A stretch of DNA of 40,086 nucleotides from Nitrosomonas nitrosa (lineage in GTDB: Bacteria > Pseudomonadota > Gammaproteobacteria > Burkholderiales > Nitrosomonadaceae): contig NZ_QAOO01000028.1 in NCBI RefSeq assembly GCF_003051105.1, forward strand, positions 1 through 40,086, in the 5' to 3' direction. Position 1 is the stretch's first letter. Each line of letters starts with the position of its first letter. The notes beneath the pieces were generated by a model. It was not told where the DNA came from. It saw only the letters and a program-made list of their open reading frames with translations, and searched no databases. Positions 33,273 through 40,019 of the stretch are shown piece after piece. A program made the translations under genes and the position numbers.

Positions 33273-33911
33273 ATGTTAGACACCGGAACGCAGGCACGAC
33301 CCAGACATCATTCACGGAAAGAAACCAATAAAAGAAAATTGCTGCAGACGGCCTGCCGCCTGTTTTGCAAGGAAGGCATACATGCCACGGGCATCGCCAG
33401 AATTATCGAAGAATCAGGCGTATCCCGCCGCACGCTGTATCTGCATTTCGGCTCGAAAGAAAACTTGCTCAAGGCAGTATTCGAGGCTGAAGCAAGTATC
33501 TGATTTCGCTGGTTCGATCGGGATTTGCCGCAAATGCATTGCTCTCCCGTTGAGCGTATCCTGGCCTTGTTTGATCTGATGCAGAACTGGTTCAAAAGCG
33601 AGGATTTTTACGGCTGCGTGTTCATCAATGCGGTCGCCGAGCACGATAAGGGTAACAGTTGGATACAGGAAATTGCCAACCGGCACGGCGAAAAAATCAA
33701 TGCCAGGCTGCAAGCAATGGTTGCGCAAAGTGGTATACAGGATCCCGAATTGGTCACGAAGAAATTGAGCCTCCTGATCGATGGCACCATCGTAACCGCG
33801 ATGGTGACCGGCAATGGCGAAGTCGCCCATATCGGACGACTGACTGCAGAGGACATCCTGCGCAGCGCCCCTTGCACCAACAATCAGGCAACAAAGATGC
33901 ACTCAATTTAA
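33273..33911 (+). pseudogene. TetR-family regulator with in-frame TGA
   Basis: This is a TetR-type repressor. The N-terminal HTH is clear (KRKLLQTACRLFCKEGIHATGIARIIEESGVSRRTLYLHFGSKENLL). After EAEASI a TGA at 33501-33503 interrupts. The same frame continues FRWFDRDLPQMHCSPVERILALFDLMQNWF through a ligand-binding domain with YGCVFINAVAEHD, as in YcdC/AcrR-like proteins. A single change (CGA to TGA) explains the stop. The stump would keep the DNA-binding domain but not the dimer and ligand part, so repression of the neighbouring osmC-monooxygenase genes is probably lost. Confidence 0.88.
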
Positions 33912-33926
33912 AAGAGGAACACCACC

Positions 33927-34886
33927 TTGAACTGGTCATTAAATTTGGACAAGAGGATACCCACACCTCTACGCATTTTGCTGAGGGGTGCCGGACAGGT
34001 CGTTTTCTGTAACAACGCCGTCACAGGATTGATCGTACTGGCGGCATTCTACGCAGGCGGAACGATCACAGGGCTGGCTGCAACCGTTGGCTTGATCAGC
34101 AGCACTGTGACTGCTCATGCCTGCAGATTCTGCAAAGCCGATATCGAAGCAGGATTATATGGCTTCAACGGTGTGCTGTCAGGCGCCTGCCTCTCAATAT
34201 TTCTTGAACATACGCCCCAGCTCTGGCTCTATATTGTATTGGCATCCATGCTGTCGAGCCTCATGTGGGCAGTTCTGACCAGAATGCTCCAGCTCTTTAA
34301 CATGCCAGCCGCAACTTCACCATTTGTCCTGGTCAGCTGGGTATTTCTGGTAACGATCTACGCCTTCGACAGCTACGCACTTGGCCCAGCGTTACCCGCA
34401 GCAAGCATGCAGTTAGCCGTCATGGATATAGGTACCCTCCCTCTGGAAACATGGTTCACTGCACTGGCAAGAGGCATAGGCCAGGTTATCTTTACCGACA
34501 ATACGCTTGCCGGCGGCATGCTTCTTACCGGAATTGCCATCGCCTCCCTGCGCGGCGCGCTGATGGTGATTGGCGGCGCTTTCATCGGGGTTGTCGTACC
34601 CGCAATACTCGGCGTCCATGCAAGTGCTATCGAGGCGGGACTCTATGGATTCAATCCGGCCCTGGTCATGATTGCAATCGGCTGGGTTTTTCTCGAGCCC
34701 AGTGCCAAAAGCGCCTTGCTGGCGATCCTGGCCGGTATTCTGGCCGTGCTGTGCCAGGCAGTATTATCTAGTCTACTGACACCCATGGGCCTGCCTGTTC
34801 TGGCATCTCCCTTTATTCTTACCTTATGGGTAGTCCTGTTTATTGCGAGTAAATCCAGATACTGGTTTTCGGCAGCAATGAGTTAA
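33927..34886 (+). CDS. Urea transporter (UT/SLC14 family)
   Basis: This 319-residue channel-like urea transporter has two homologous halves. Each carries the signature around EAGLYGFN: IEAGLYGFNGVLSG in the first and IEAGLYGFNPALVM in the second. Other repeats are GAGQVVFCNNAVTGLIVL and GIGQVIFTDNTLAGGML, which line the pore in known structures. About ten hydrophobic segments are seen. TTG at 33927 is the likely start, with AGAGGA upstream at good spacing; it lies 15 bp after the TetR frame. The gene is intact, unlike its two upstream neighbours. In ammonia oxidisers such proteins bring in urea for urease, but no urease gene is in the window. Confidence 0.92.
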   Translation: MNWSLNLDKRIPTPLRILLRGAGQVVFCNNAVTGLIVLAAFYAGGTITGLAATVGLISSTVTAHACRFCKADIEAGLYGFNGVLSGACLSIFLEHTPQLWLYIVLASMLSSLMWAVLTRMLQLFNMPAATSPFVLVSWVFLVTIYAFDSYALGPALPAASMQLAVMDIGTLPLETWFTALARGIGQVIFTDNTLAGGMLLTGIAIASLRGALMVIGGAFIGVVVPAILGVHASAIEAGLYGFNPALVMIAIGWVFLEPSAKSALLAILAGILAVLCQAVLSSLLTPMGLPVLASPFILTLWVVLFIASKSRYWFSAAMS

Positions 34887-34935
34887 GCAAATTATCCCCT
34901 TTTCGATCCCAGCAAACATTTCCAAGGAGGAGTTT

Positions 34936-35568
34936 ATGACTGCAATCTGGCAAAATTTATCGATACATACCCGGCGTCTTATGATTGCTATCAGTACGCT
35001 AATGGTCATTATTCTGATTGGAATGCAGTTCCACGTAAGTTCTCAAGGCGACATGTCGGAAACATACCCAAAAGGGTTTCGTGGTGGTACTTGCACAATT
35101 GAGTCTGATACATTGTTAATTGGTTATTCTGCCTATTTTATTCCTAAAGACTATGAAATACCGCAGGATGCCTTAAGTGCAATGTCTGTTCCCATTTTAT
35201 GTGGAAAAGTACCCAGCCCAGGCATACTCAGTATCACCATTGACTTACTGTATCCTGTTTCCGTACGTGAGCGATCGGTGGCACTCAGCCTGTTCAGGGA
35301 GGCTGATGGCAAATTGGGGAAAGCGCTTTTTTCAATTCCCGCAAAAAATTATCATTCAGGCAGTATTTCTCTTGAGATTCACGTTGATGAACCGGGAGAA
35401 TACGTGCTTCATCTTTCTGGCGTAGATGAGAATCAGCTGGATTTTAGATTAGTAATTCCGATCACCGTAGGTTCGCGATGGTACGAAGGCATCGTTCAGT
35501 TCTGGCCTTTACTTCTGCTTTGCGCAGCAGCTGTCTCTTTTTATAATTTTAGACGAATAATTGATTAA
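34936..35568 (+). CDS. Membrane-anchored protein of unknown function downstream of the urea transporter
   Basis: I do not recognise a family. The 210-residue product has an N-terminal transmembrane helix (LMIAISTLMVIILIGMQF), a periplasmic domain of about 135 residues rich in beta-strand pattern with two cysteines (GGTCTIES and PILCGK), and a C-terminal helix (FWPLLLLCAAAVSFYNF) with a short basic tail. AAGGAGGAG stands about 7 nt upstream of the ATG. It follows the urea transporter by 49 bp and is likely co-transcribed. A role in urea uptake or in the envelope is possible, but nothing in the sequence shows it. Confidence 0.7.
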   Translation: MTAIWQNLSIHTRRLMIAISTLMVIILIGMQFHVSSQGDMSETYPKGFRGGTCTIESDTLLIGYSAYFIPKDYEIPQDALSAMSVPILCGKVPSPGILSITIDLLYPVSVRERSVALSLFREADGKLGKALFSIPAKNYHSGSISLEIHVDEPGEYVLHLSGVDENQLDFRLVIPITVGSRWYEGIVQFWPLLLLCAAAVSFYNFRRIID

Positions 35569-35681
35569 TCTCCTTTTGCTGCCAACTTATGTTAGCAGGG
35601 TGTGTAGAAGAAATTATTTCTTTTTTCGATTTAGCACCCTGCAAGCTTCCGTATCAATAAAACCAGCCATATACTGGTAGA

Positions 35682-36002
35682 TCAAGCGCTGGTATTGTGC
35701 GGCATATCGATGTCTTGAGTGGGCAACAATCCAGTTCGGTCCGCCGTGACCCTGCAGTGTGGCTTATCGTTTGCAATATCGAAATCATTATTCCAGTGAA
35801 ATGGCTGCAGGTTTTCCAGGGAATCTGGACTGCCTGGCTTAACATTTACGATCTTCCAACCATATTCTGACTTCACATTATTATATTGTTGCCGGTTTAT
35901 CCACGCGCCACATTGGTCCTTGCGCCACTCGGATGTATCTTGCTCCAGCATCCCTCGTCCTTTTTCCCAGACTGCCTGTACCAGATTCTCATCAATAGTC
36001 AT
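35682..36002 (-). CDS. Small HNH-like protein with degenerate active site
   Basis: This 106-residue protein matches a small family I recall with the pattern WRKDxCGAWI, then YGW-E-I-D-H-I, then SLxNLxPLxWxNN. Here WRKDQCGAWINRQQYNN and DSLENLQPFHWNNDFDIAND are present. The middle reads YGWKIVNVKPGS instead of the DHI-containing HNH strand, so the metal-binding His and Asp are lost. It is probably not a nuclease. The gene lies just outside the Tn3 terminal repeat, with no obvious partner. Confidence 0.55.
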   Translation of the reverse strand: MTIDENLVQAVWEKGRGMLEQDTSEWRKDQCGAWINRQQYNNVKSEYGWKIVNVKPGSPDSLENLQPFHWNNDFDIANDKPHCRVTADRTGLLPTQDIDMPHNTSA

Positions 36003-36036
36003 TAGTCTTCTCCTTCACAAAAGGTTTTCTTAATAT

Positions 36037-36074
36037 GGGGGACCGTAAGGATTCCTTCGTAAATGAGTAACATC
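36037..36074. repeat. Tn3-family terminal inverted repeat (one end)
   Basis: The sequence starts GGGGGACCGTAAGGATTCC and continues through TAAATGAGTAAC. It starts with the G-run typical of Tn3 termini and lies 10 bp past the tnpA stop codon, where the 38-bp repeat is expected. No second copy was found within the window, so the other end is lost or beyond recognition. Confidence 0.6.
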
Positions 36075-36084
36075 CCTGATTTCG

Positions 36085-36348
36085 TTACATCTGGAACGTC
36101 ACGCCATAATCAATTGGCTCCAAATCACGTTCCCGAAGCTCATAGGTGCCGAAACGATTGGCATGATGCGTCCGATATGGACTAAACGCAGCGGCCAATT
36201 CTGGCGTCAACTTCATCCCTTCCGCTTCCAGTTCCTTGAATGCCTGCGTCATTGTATGGCAGTTGTGGAAAATCATCAGATTGGCAATCAGGTGATTGTA
36301 TTTGATTATCTTCAACTGATCCTCGCGCACATTTTCCTCGATGTGACC
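36085..36348 (-). pseudogene. tnpA: Tn3-family transposase TnpA, C-terminal tail
   Basis: The frame encodes HIEENVREDQLKIIKYNHLI, then ANLMIFHNCHTMTQAFKELE and LAAAFSPYRTHHANRFGTYE. This is the conserved end of Tn3-family transposases (Asn-Leu-hydrophobic-Ile-Phe-His-Asn followed by LSPY and HINRFG-like words). About 90 of roughly 980 residues remain. The IS3 element at 36349 cuts it off. The stop is at 36085-36087. Confidence 0.85.
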
Positions 36349-36374
36349 TGGTCAAGTAAAACCGGACACCTCAG

Positions 36375-37253
36375 TTAAGCAACTTTCATCGTTTTTGCTG
36401 CTTCTGCTTCATATTGGTTTGGGCTTTTGTAATCCAGGTATGAATGCAGTCTTTGGTTGTTATAAAACACGGCGATATACTGCAAAATGTCCTGCTGTGC
36501 TTCATAGCGGGTTTGGTAATGCCGCCATTGGCAGCGTTCCTGCTTGAGGCTACCAAAGAAGCTTTCCGCAACTGCATTATCCCAACAATTTCCCAGGCGA
36601 CTCATGCTGCCAATAAAACCATATGCTTTCAGTAGGTTGCGGTATGCTTTGCTGGCATACTGCGACCCACGATCTGAATGCACGATCAGGCCAGACGGTG
36701 GCCGACGCAACCAGATAGCCATTCGCAATGCATCACAAACCAGTGTTGCTTTCATCCGTAAGCTCATGCTCCAACCCACCACCTTTCTGGAGAACAAATC
36801 GATGACAACCGCCAGATACAGCCAGCCTTCCTGAGTCCAAATGTAGGTAATGTCGCAAACATAGACTTGATCCGGTCTGGCAACCGTAAATTGCCGATTC
36901 AATTGGTTCTCAAACACTGGCAACGGGTGATTGCTGTCCGTCGTCACCTTGTATTTCTTCCGGTGTCTCACTTGTATCCCGGCTTCCTGCATTAGTCTTC
37001 TTGCCTTCCAGCGACTAACCCGATAGCCCAAGGCATTTAGCGCTCGTTTCATCCTGCGACTGCCATAGGTGTAATCGCATGATTTTGCAATATTCTGCAC
37101 AGCATCAAGCAGTTGCCTGTGGTGCAGATCATCCGGGCAGTTGCGGCGGCGTTGTTCATAGTCATAGTAAGCACTGCGACTCACACCCAATAGCCGGCAC
37201 ATCAGGCCGACCGGGCAGGTCTTTTTCTTTTGGGTGATGAACGAATACTTCAC
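36375..37253 (-). CDS. IS3-family transposase OrfB
   Basis: This 292-residue DDE integrase-core protein is intact. The N-terminal HTH_21 region has YTYGSRRMKRALNALGYRVSRWKARRLMQEAG. Catalytic residues: Asp in VCDITYIWT, Asp in VHSDRGSQYAS and Glu in NAVAESFFGSLKQE. It ends in KSPNQYEAEAAKTMKVA. The start shown is a GTG; the frame is open upstream into the orfA overlap (INIKGGGGLFRERNE), consistent with an OrfAB fusion made by -1 frameshifting. Confidence 0.93.
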   Translation of the reverse strand: MKYSFITQKKKTCPVGLMCRLLGVSRSAYYDYEQRRRNCPDDLHHRQLLDAVQNIAKSCDYTYGSRRMKRALNALGYRVSRWKARRLMQEAGIQVRHRKKYKVTTDSNHPLPVFENQLNRQFTVARPDQVYVCDITYIWTQEGWLYLAVVIDLFSRKVVGWSMSLRMKATLVCDALRMAIWLRRPPSGLIVHSDRGSQYASKAYRNLLKAYGFIGSMSRLGNCWDNAVAESFFGSLKQERCQWRHYQTRYEAQQDILQYIAVFYNNQRLHSYLDYKSPNQYEAEAAKTMKVA

Positions 37254-37294
37254 TTCGTTTCTTTCGCGAAAAAGACCGCCGCCTCCTTTAATAT

Positions 37295-37546
37295 TTATCG
37301 CTCAAGCTTTAATTGTTTGTTTTCTATCTTAAGTCGCCGAATTTCTTCCTGATCCGGCGTCAGTTTCCCATTACCCCGGAATGCCTGGCCATTATTATCC
37401 GCCTCGTTCTCCTTGATCCATCGCCCAAGCATGTTAGCCCTGATCTCCAGGCTTCTGGCCGCTTCTGCTATCGTAAATCCCTGATCCAGAACCAGACTGA
37501 TTGCATCCAGTTTGAATTCCTTTGTATATTGTTTCCTCGTTTCCAT
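37295..37546 (-). CDS. IS3-family OrfA
   Basis: This HTH protein of 83 residues from the ATG at 37546 (an earlier ATG lies 12 bases upstream) shows RKQYTKEFKLDAISLVLDQGFTIAEAARSLEIRANMLGRWIKE and a C-terminal helix EEIRRLKIENKQLKLER. That is the usual first frame of IS3 elements. Its stop at 37295 lies within the frame that leads into orfB in the -1 phase. Confidence 0.9.
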   Translation of the reverse strand: METRKQYTKEFKLDAISLVLDQGFTIAEAARSLEIRANMLGRWIKENEADNNGQAFRGNGKLTPDQEEIRRLKIENKQLKLER

Positions 37547-37606
37547 TTCTTCCTCCAATTAAGATTATTTTCTCTTAACTGGAGTGTCCGGGTCTATTAG
37601 ACCACA

Positions 37607-37735
37607 TCACGTAATGTTCTGATCAGTAAGCATAGCTTTAGCGGCTGGAATGTTTTTATCGGATAGAGCCGGTGGCCGCACTCCCTGCTTCTTGCCTCTA
37701 GCTTTTGATGCCGCAAGTCCGGCCCTAGTGCGTTT
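37607..37735 (-). pseudogene. tnpR: Serine resolvase (TnpR), C-terminal fragment
   Basis: The readable part is LKRTRAGLAASKARGKKQGV followed by RPPALSDKNIPAAKAMLTDQ. It matches the hinge and start of the C-terminal HTH of Tn3-type resolvases (ERTRAGLAAARARGRxGGRPPxL). The frame stops at the IS3 border after NIT. The catalytic N-terminal domain upstream (37736-37870) is not recognisable. In Tn3-type transposons tnpR precedes tnpA in this orientation, which fits the tnpA tail on the other side of the IS. Confidence 0.8.
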
Positions 37736-38137
37736 CAAAATTCCAGTATTGTGGCCGTCGGAAGCGTTTTTTGGCGCAGATTGCCCCATATATAGCTTGT
37801 TTCTTGGCAGGCAATGGCGGTAAGTATATTCAGCGTAAATGGGGTGCCTTGTAAAGTAAAGCGGTTTCATTCCCCTTATGGAACTCTGTCTTAAACTAAA
37901 GCATATCGGCTTTCGTAGTATGATGTTATATCCTTCGTTAACGTATGGCGACCAAACTCCCGCCTGAAATGAGTGCTTCTTACCCTAAACAGTATCGGAA
38001 TGGAAAGAAGAGATGCATTTTGCTCTGCTATTTAAAATTCCTTTCTATAAATACTTAAAATGATTGAAAGTTATTGATATTTAGCTATATCCTGTTAGAT
38101 TGTCAACCACTCCTTAAACCACTTATAGAGCGCCCCC
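37736..38137. other. Intergenic region between resolvase fragment and HU gene
   Basis: It contains decayed Tn3 DNA and then the promoter region of the HU gene. A TTGAAA at about 38063 with an AT-rich stretch 17-20 bp downstream is a possible promoter. No intact gene and no second Tn3 terminal repeat were found. Confidence 0.4.
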
Positions 38138-38449
38138 ATGAACAAGACTGAACTGATTGAAGCTGTTGCTACTCGCTCCAAAACCACCAAAACTGAAACA
38201 ACTGCCATGCTGAACGGATTGCTTGAAGTTATTCAAGAAACCATGGCAAGCGGCAACGATGTTCAGTTAGTGGGGTTTGGTACTTTTTCAGTGGCAGAAC
38301 GTGCAGGTCGTGAAGGCCGCAATCCAGCGACCGGTGAAACCATCACAATCCCTGCCAAAAAGGTCGTTAAATTCAAGCCAGGTAAAGCTCTATCTGATGC
38401 TGCAACAGCTAAATCAGCAGGGACTAAACAGACTGCAAAAAAAGAATAA
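38138..38449 (+). CDS. HU-family DNA-binding protein
   Basis: This 103-residue histone-like protein is intact. It begins MNKTELIEAVATRSKTTKTE and has VQLVGFGTFSVAERAGREGRNPATGETITIPAKKVVKFKPGKAL with the DNA-binding beta-arm (RNPATGETI). It carries a Lys/Ala-rich tail of about 13 residues beyond the usual 90 (SAGTKQTAKKE). HU is often required by tyrosine integrases, and a copy on mobile DNA may assist recombination or coat the element. It could equally be a chromosomal hupB lying at the island edge. Confidence 0.92.
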   Translation: MNKTELIEAVATRSKTTKTETTAMLNGLLEVIQETMASGNDVQLVGFGTFSVAERAGREGRNPATGETITIPAKKVVKFKPGKALSDAATAKSAGTKQTAKKE

Positions 38450-38479
38450 TACGATCAGGTAAGTTTTGATTAAAAGAAT

Positions 38480-38512
38480 CCAGGGAATCATCAAGGGAGA
38501 ACGATTCCCTGG
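38480..38512 (+). terminator. Hairpin downstream of the HU gene
   Basis: CCAGGGAATC and GATTCCCTGG are perfect 10-bp arms around a 13-nt loop, 31 bp after the HU stop. The stem is strong, but the T-run after it is missing, so termination may be Rho-assisted or the hairpin may protect the mRNA end. Confidence 0.6.
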
Positions 38513-38596
38513 CGAAGGTGATATGAAAAAGTCATACTGTAGGTTTGTTAATGGCTACAATTAATTCATCGACCAGATCAAATAAAACTTGAACGG

Positions 38597-39010
38597 CTAG
38601 TGATCCATCAATCGAACCAATCTTGGCCAGCGATCATGTATCCAGACATATTCAAGTGGTGCATCGATAGTCACCACATAAACCCGAATTTCTTTGTCTC
38701 TTTCTGCCAATAATCCTTGAATCATCATCCGCTTATCCAGTTCTATCCAATGGGATTGATTGTCATGGTCTTTTTCCATGAACTGGTCAGCGGCAATTAG
38801 AACTGGTCTCGGGTGCCAAGGCTTCCATTTACCACTTTTGATGGAATTCAGTCGCGCCCAGCCGCCATTCGGAAATTTACCGATGGCTTCATCTTTGCGT
38901 CTGCCCCACGTTATCCAGGTAACACGCCCCTCTCGTAGCCGCACAGGCAAGCGTACATCCGGTTGCGCGAAACAAATCTTCTGATCCTGGTATTCAATAC
39001 CACCGCACAT
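38597..39010 (-). CDS. Short SRAP-type protein (YedK/HMCES-like)
   Basis: SRAP proteins form a covalent bond between Cys2 and abasic sites in single-stranded DNA, shielding them during replication. The 137-residue product keeps the whole active site: Cys2 (MCGG), Asn55 (ARLNSI), Glu79 (ADQFMEK, matching ADGFYEW) and His125 (IHDRWP, matching HDRMP). It is far shorter than the usual 200-230 residues, with short N- and C-terminal arms. AGAGG lies about 8 nt upstream of the ATG. Such short forms on plasmids and ICEs could protect transferred single-stranded DNA. The function is inferred from family residues. Confidence 0.75.
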   Translation of the reverse strand: MCGGIEYQDQKICFAQPDVRLPVRLREGRVTWITWGRRKDEAIGKFPNGGWARLNSIKSGKWKPWHPRPVLIAADQFMEKDHDNQSHWIELDKRMMIQGLLAERDKEIRVYVVTIDAPLEYVWIHDRWPRLVRLMDH

Positions 39011-39067
39011 AGGGAACCTCTGCTGCCTAAGTACATAGATTGCTGCAAGAAAAGGAAATTAACCCAT

Positions 39068-39382
39068 TTAGACGACAGCTTCCAGACCGCGCTTTTGCAC
39101 AAGATGTAGCAACTTAAGAGCGGTACCTGTTGGCCGTTTCTGTCCGATCTCCCATTTTTGTACTGTCGAAACACTTGTATTTAGTATGGCAGCAAACACC
39201 GCCTGACTGACTCGTGTGGCTTCACGAATTTGTTTTATCTGCTCCGGTCCCAACGGTTCAATAGGCGGCAAGCACAATCGATCGAATTCACGTAGCGTAA
39301 CCTGATCCAACACGCCAGCCTTATGTAAACCCTTGGCCGTGTCATGTACAGCCTCAAGAATGGTTGATTTAGTCTTGCGCAT
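39068..39382 (-). CDS. HigA/NadS-like XRE antitoxin
   Basis: This 104-residue antitoxin with a C-terminal HTH (EQIKQIREATRVSQAVFAAILNTSVSTVQKWEIGQKRPTGTALKLLHLV) is typical of the NadS/HigA2 group that pairs with RelE toxins. It is intact. Its start overlaps the toxin frame by 14 bp. Its toxin is frameshifted, so it may remain only as a transcriptional regulator or as an anti-addiction gene. Confidence 0.88.
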   Translation of the reverse strand: MRKTKSTILEAVHDTAKGLHKAGVLDQVTLREFDRLCLPPIEPLGPEQIKQIREATRVSQAVFAAILNTSVSTVQKWEIGQKRPTGTALKLLHLVQKRGLEAVV

Positions 39383-39759
39383 CGCAATTAACCTCCATTA
39401 ATTCTCCCGCATGTTGTGCTTGATCGAGCGCCTGCGCGGTTAGTGACAGCAGGTGAGCAGCCAGCAGCTTTAGCGCTACCTCTTCATCTTTGTCGATGTT
39501 GCTTCGCTCGTTCTTTGGGAAACCAAATAAGAATATCCAACGATATCCAACGGTTTCCTTTGTTGGTGGCAACCAATGTGCGAAAGCCGCTTCTCTTTCC
39601 TTGCCCTAATCGCGCAATTCGTTTTTTTAGCAATCCATTGCCGAGGTCGGCGTCATGCAGTCCCTCAGTAATCTCATGCACAGCGGCGCAAAGACTGAGC
39701 GAGGTTAATCCTTGTTTGTTTGCCCAACGATCAAACCATCGTGTCTTGTAAACGATCAT
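39369..39759 (-). pseudogene. RelE-type toxin broken by a 10-bp tandem duplication
   Basis: The first frame (from 39759) reads MIVYKTRWFDRWANKQGLTS, then HEITEGLHDADLGNGLLKKR and SGFRTLVATNKGNRWI. It then runs out of frame to a stop at 39484. The second frame supplies FLFGFPKNERSNIDKDEEVALKLLA. The break is a perfect tandem repeat of ATATCCAACG (plus strand 39533-39542 and 39543-39552). Removing one copy gives NRWIFLFGFPKNERSN and a toxin of about 126 residues of the RelE/HigB type with the usual Arg and Lys residues. The toxin is off and the antitoxin gene is intact. Confidence 0.92.
39533..39552. repeat. 10-bp perfect tandem duplication in the RelE-type toxin gene
   Basis: ATATCCAACG is present twice with no gap. 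Ten bases shift the frame of the toxin gene and produce a false C-terminus. The two copies are identical. Confidence 0.95.
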
Positions 39760-39780
39760 TCTGTACCTACCCTAAATAAA

Positions 39781-39801
39781 ATATAGCACTTGGTGATATA
39801 T
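39781..39801. promoter_or_regulatory. Imperfect inverted repeat upstream of the toxin-antitoxin pair
   Basis: ATATAGCAC and GTGATATAT form 9-bp arms with one mismatch around TTG, 22 bp before the toxin start on the minus strand. It is a plausible binding site for the HigA-like antitoxin. Confidence 0.45.
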
Positions 39802-39991
39802 CTGACAAGCTGAAACCTATAACATTGTCGTTTTTAATTGGAACAGATAAACCGAAAATCCTCTGTTAATCACAAAAAGATGTTGCCCTAAATGTTGCCC
39901 AAACCATGCCAAAACATGCCAACTTATGCTTATTCTTAGGCAACATTACAATTTTAACTGATTGATAAATATTATTTTATTTATTTAAACT
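39802..39991. other. Gene-free region with short direct repeats beside a tRNA fragment
   Basis: TGTTGCCC occurs twice near 39883-39903 and CATGCCA twice near 39906-39921, next to the tRNA 3' fragment. Repeats of this kind next to attachment sites can be integrase arm-binding sites. No gene is visible. Confidence 0.4.
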
Positions 39992-40019
39992 GCGGGTTCG
40001 AATCCCGCCTTCTCCGCCA
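39992..40019 (+). other. tRNA 3' end fragment (T arm plus acceptor; probably Ser), likely att site
   Basis: The fragment is a T-stem GCGGG/CCCGC around TTCGAAT, acceptor strand CTTCTCC, discriminator G and CCA. The upstream bases are AT-rich and not tRNA-like. The discriminator G before CCA and the acceptor sequence fit a tRNA-Ser best, Asp less well. It probably marks the right border of an island integrated in a tRNA gene whose intact copy lies outside the window. Confidence 0.75.

Larger units (their letters stand above)
36349..37604 (-). mobile_element. IS3-family element, 1256 bp, in a Tn3 remnant
   Basis: The ends read TGGTCAAGTAAAACCGGACAC on the left (inner part CCGGACAC) and, reverse complemented, TGGTCTAATAGACCCGGACAC on the right. 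Flanks differ (GATGTGACC left, CATCACGTA right), so there is no target duplication. The left flank is tnpA and the right flank is a resolvase gene, so the DNA that once lay between them has been deleted. Confidence 0.85.

Noticed and set aside
4739..33503. Stop codon reassignment or suppression as an explanation for in-frame TAA, TAG and TGA
   Set aside because: Each of the three stops interrupts only one gene, all three codon types are involved, and the intact genes nearby use them as normal terminators. Independent nonsense mutations are simpler.
26613..40019. The three tRNA-like stretches as functional tRNA genes
   Set aside because: None has a 5' acceptor strand or D arm. Only 3' parts are present, so they are treated as attachment-site remnants.
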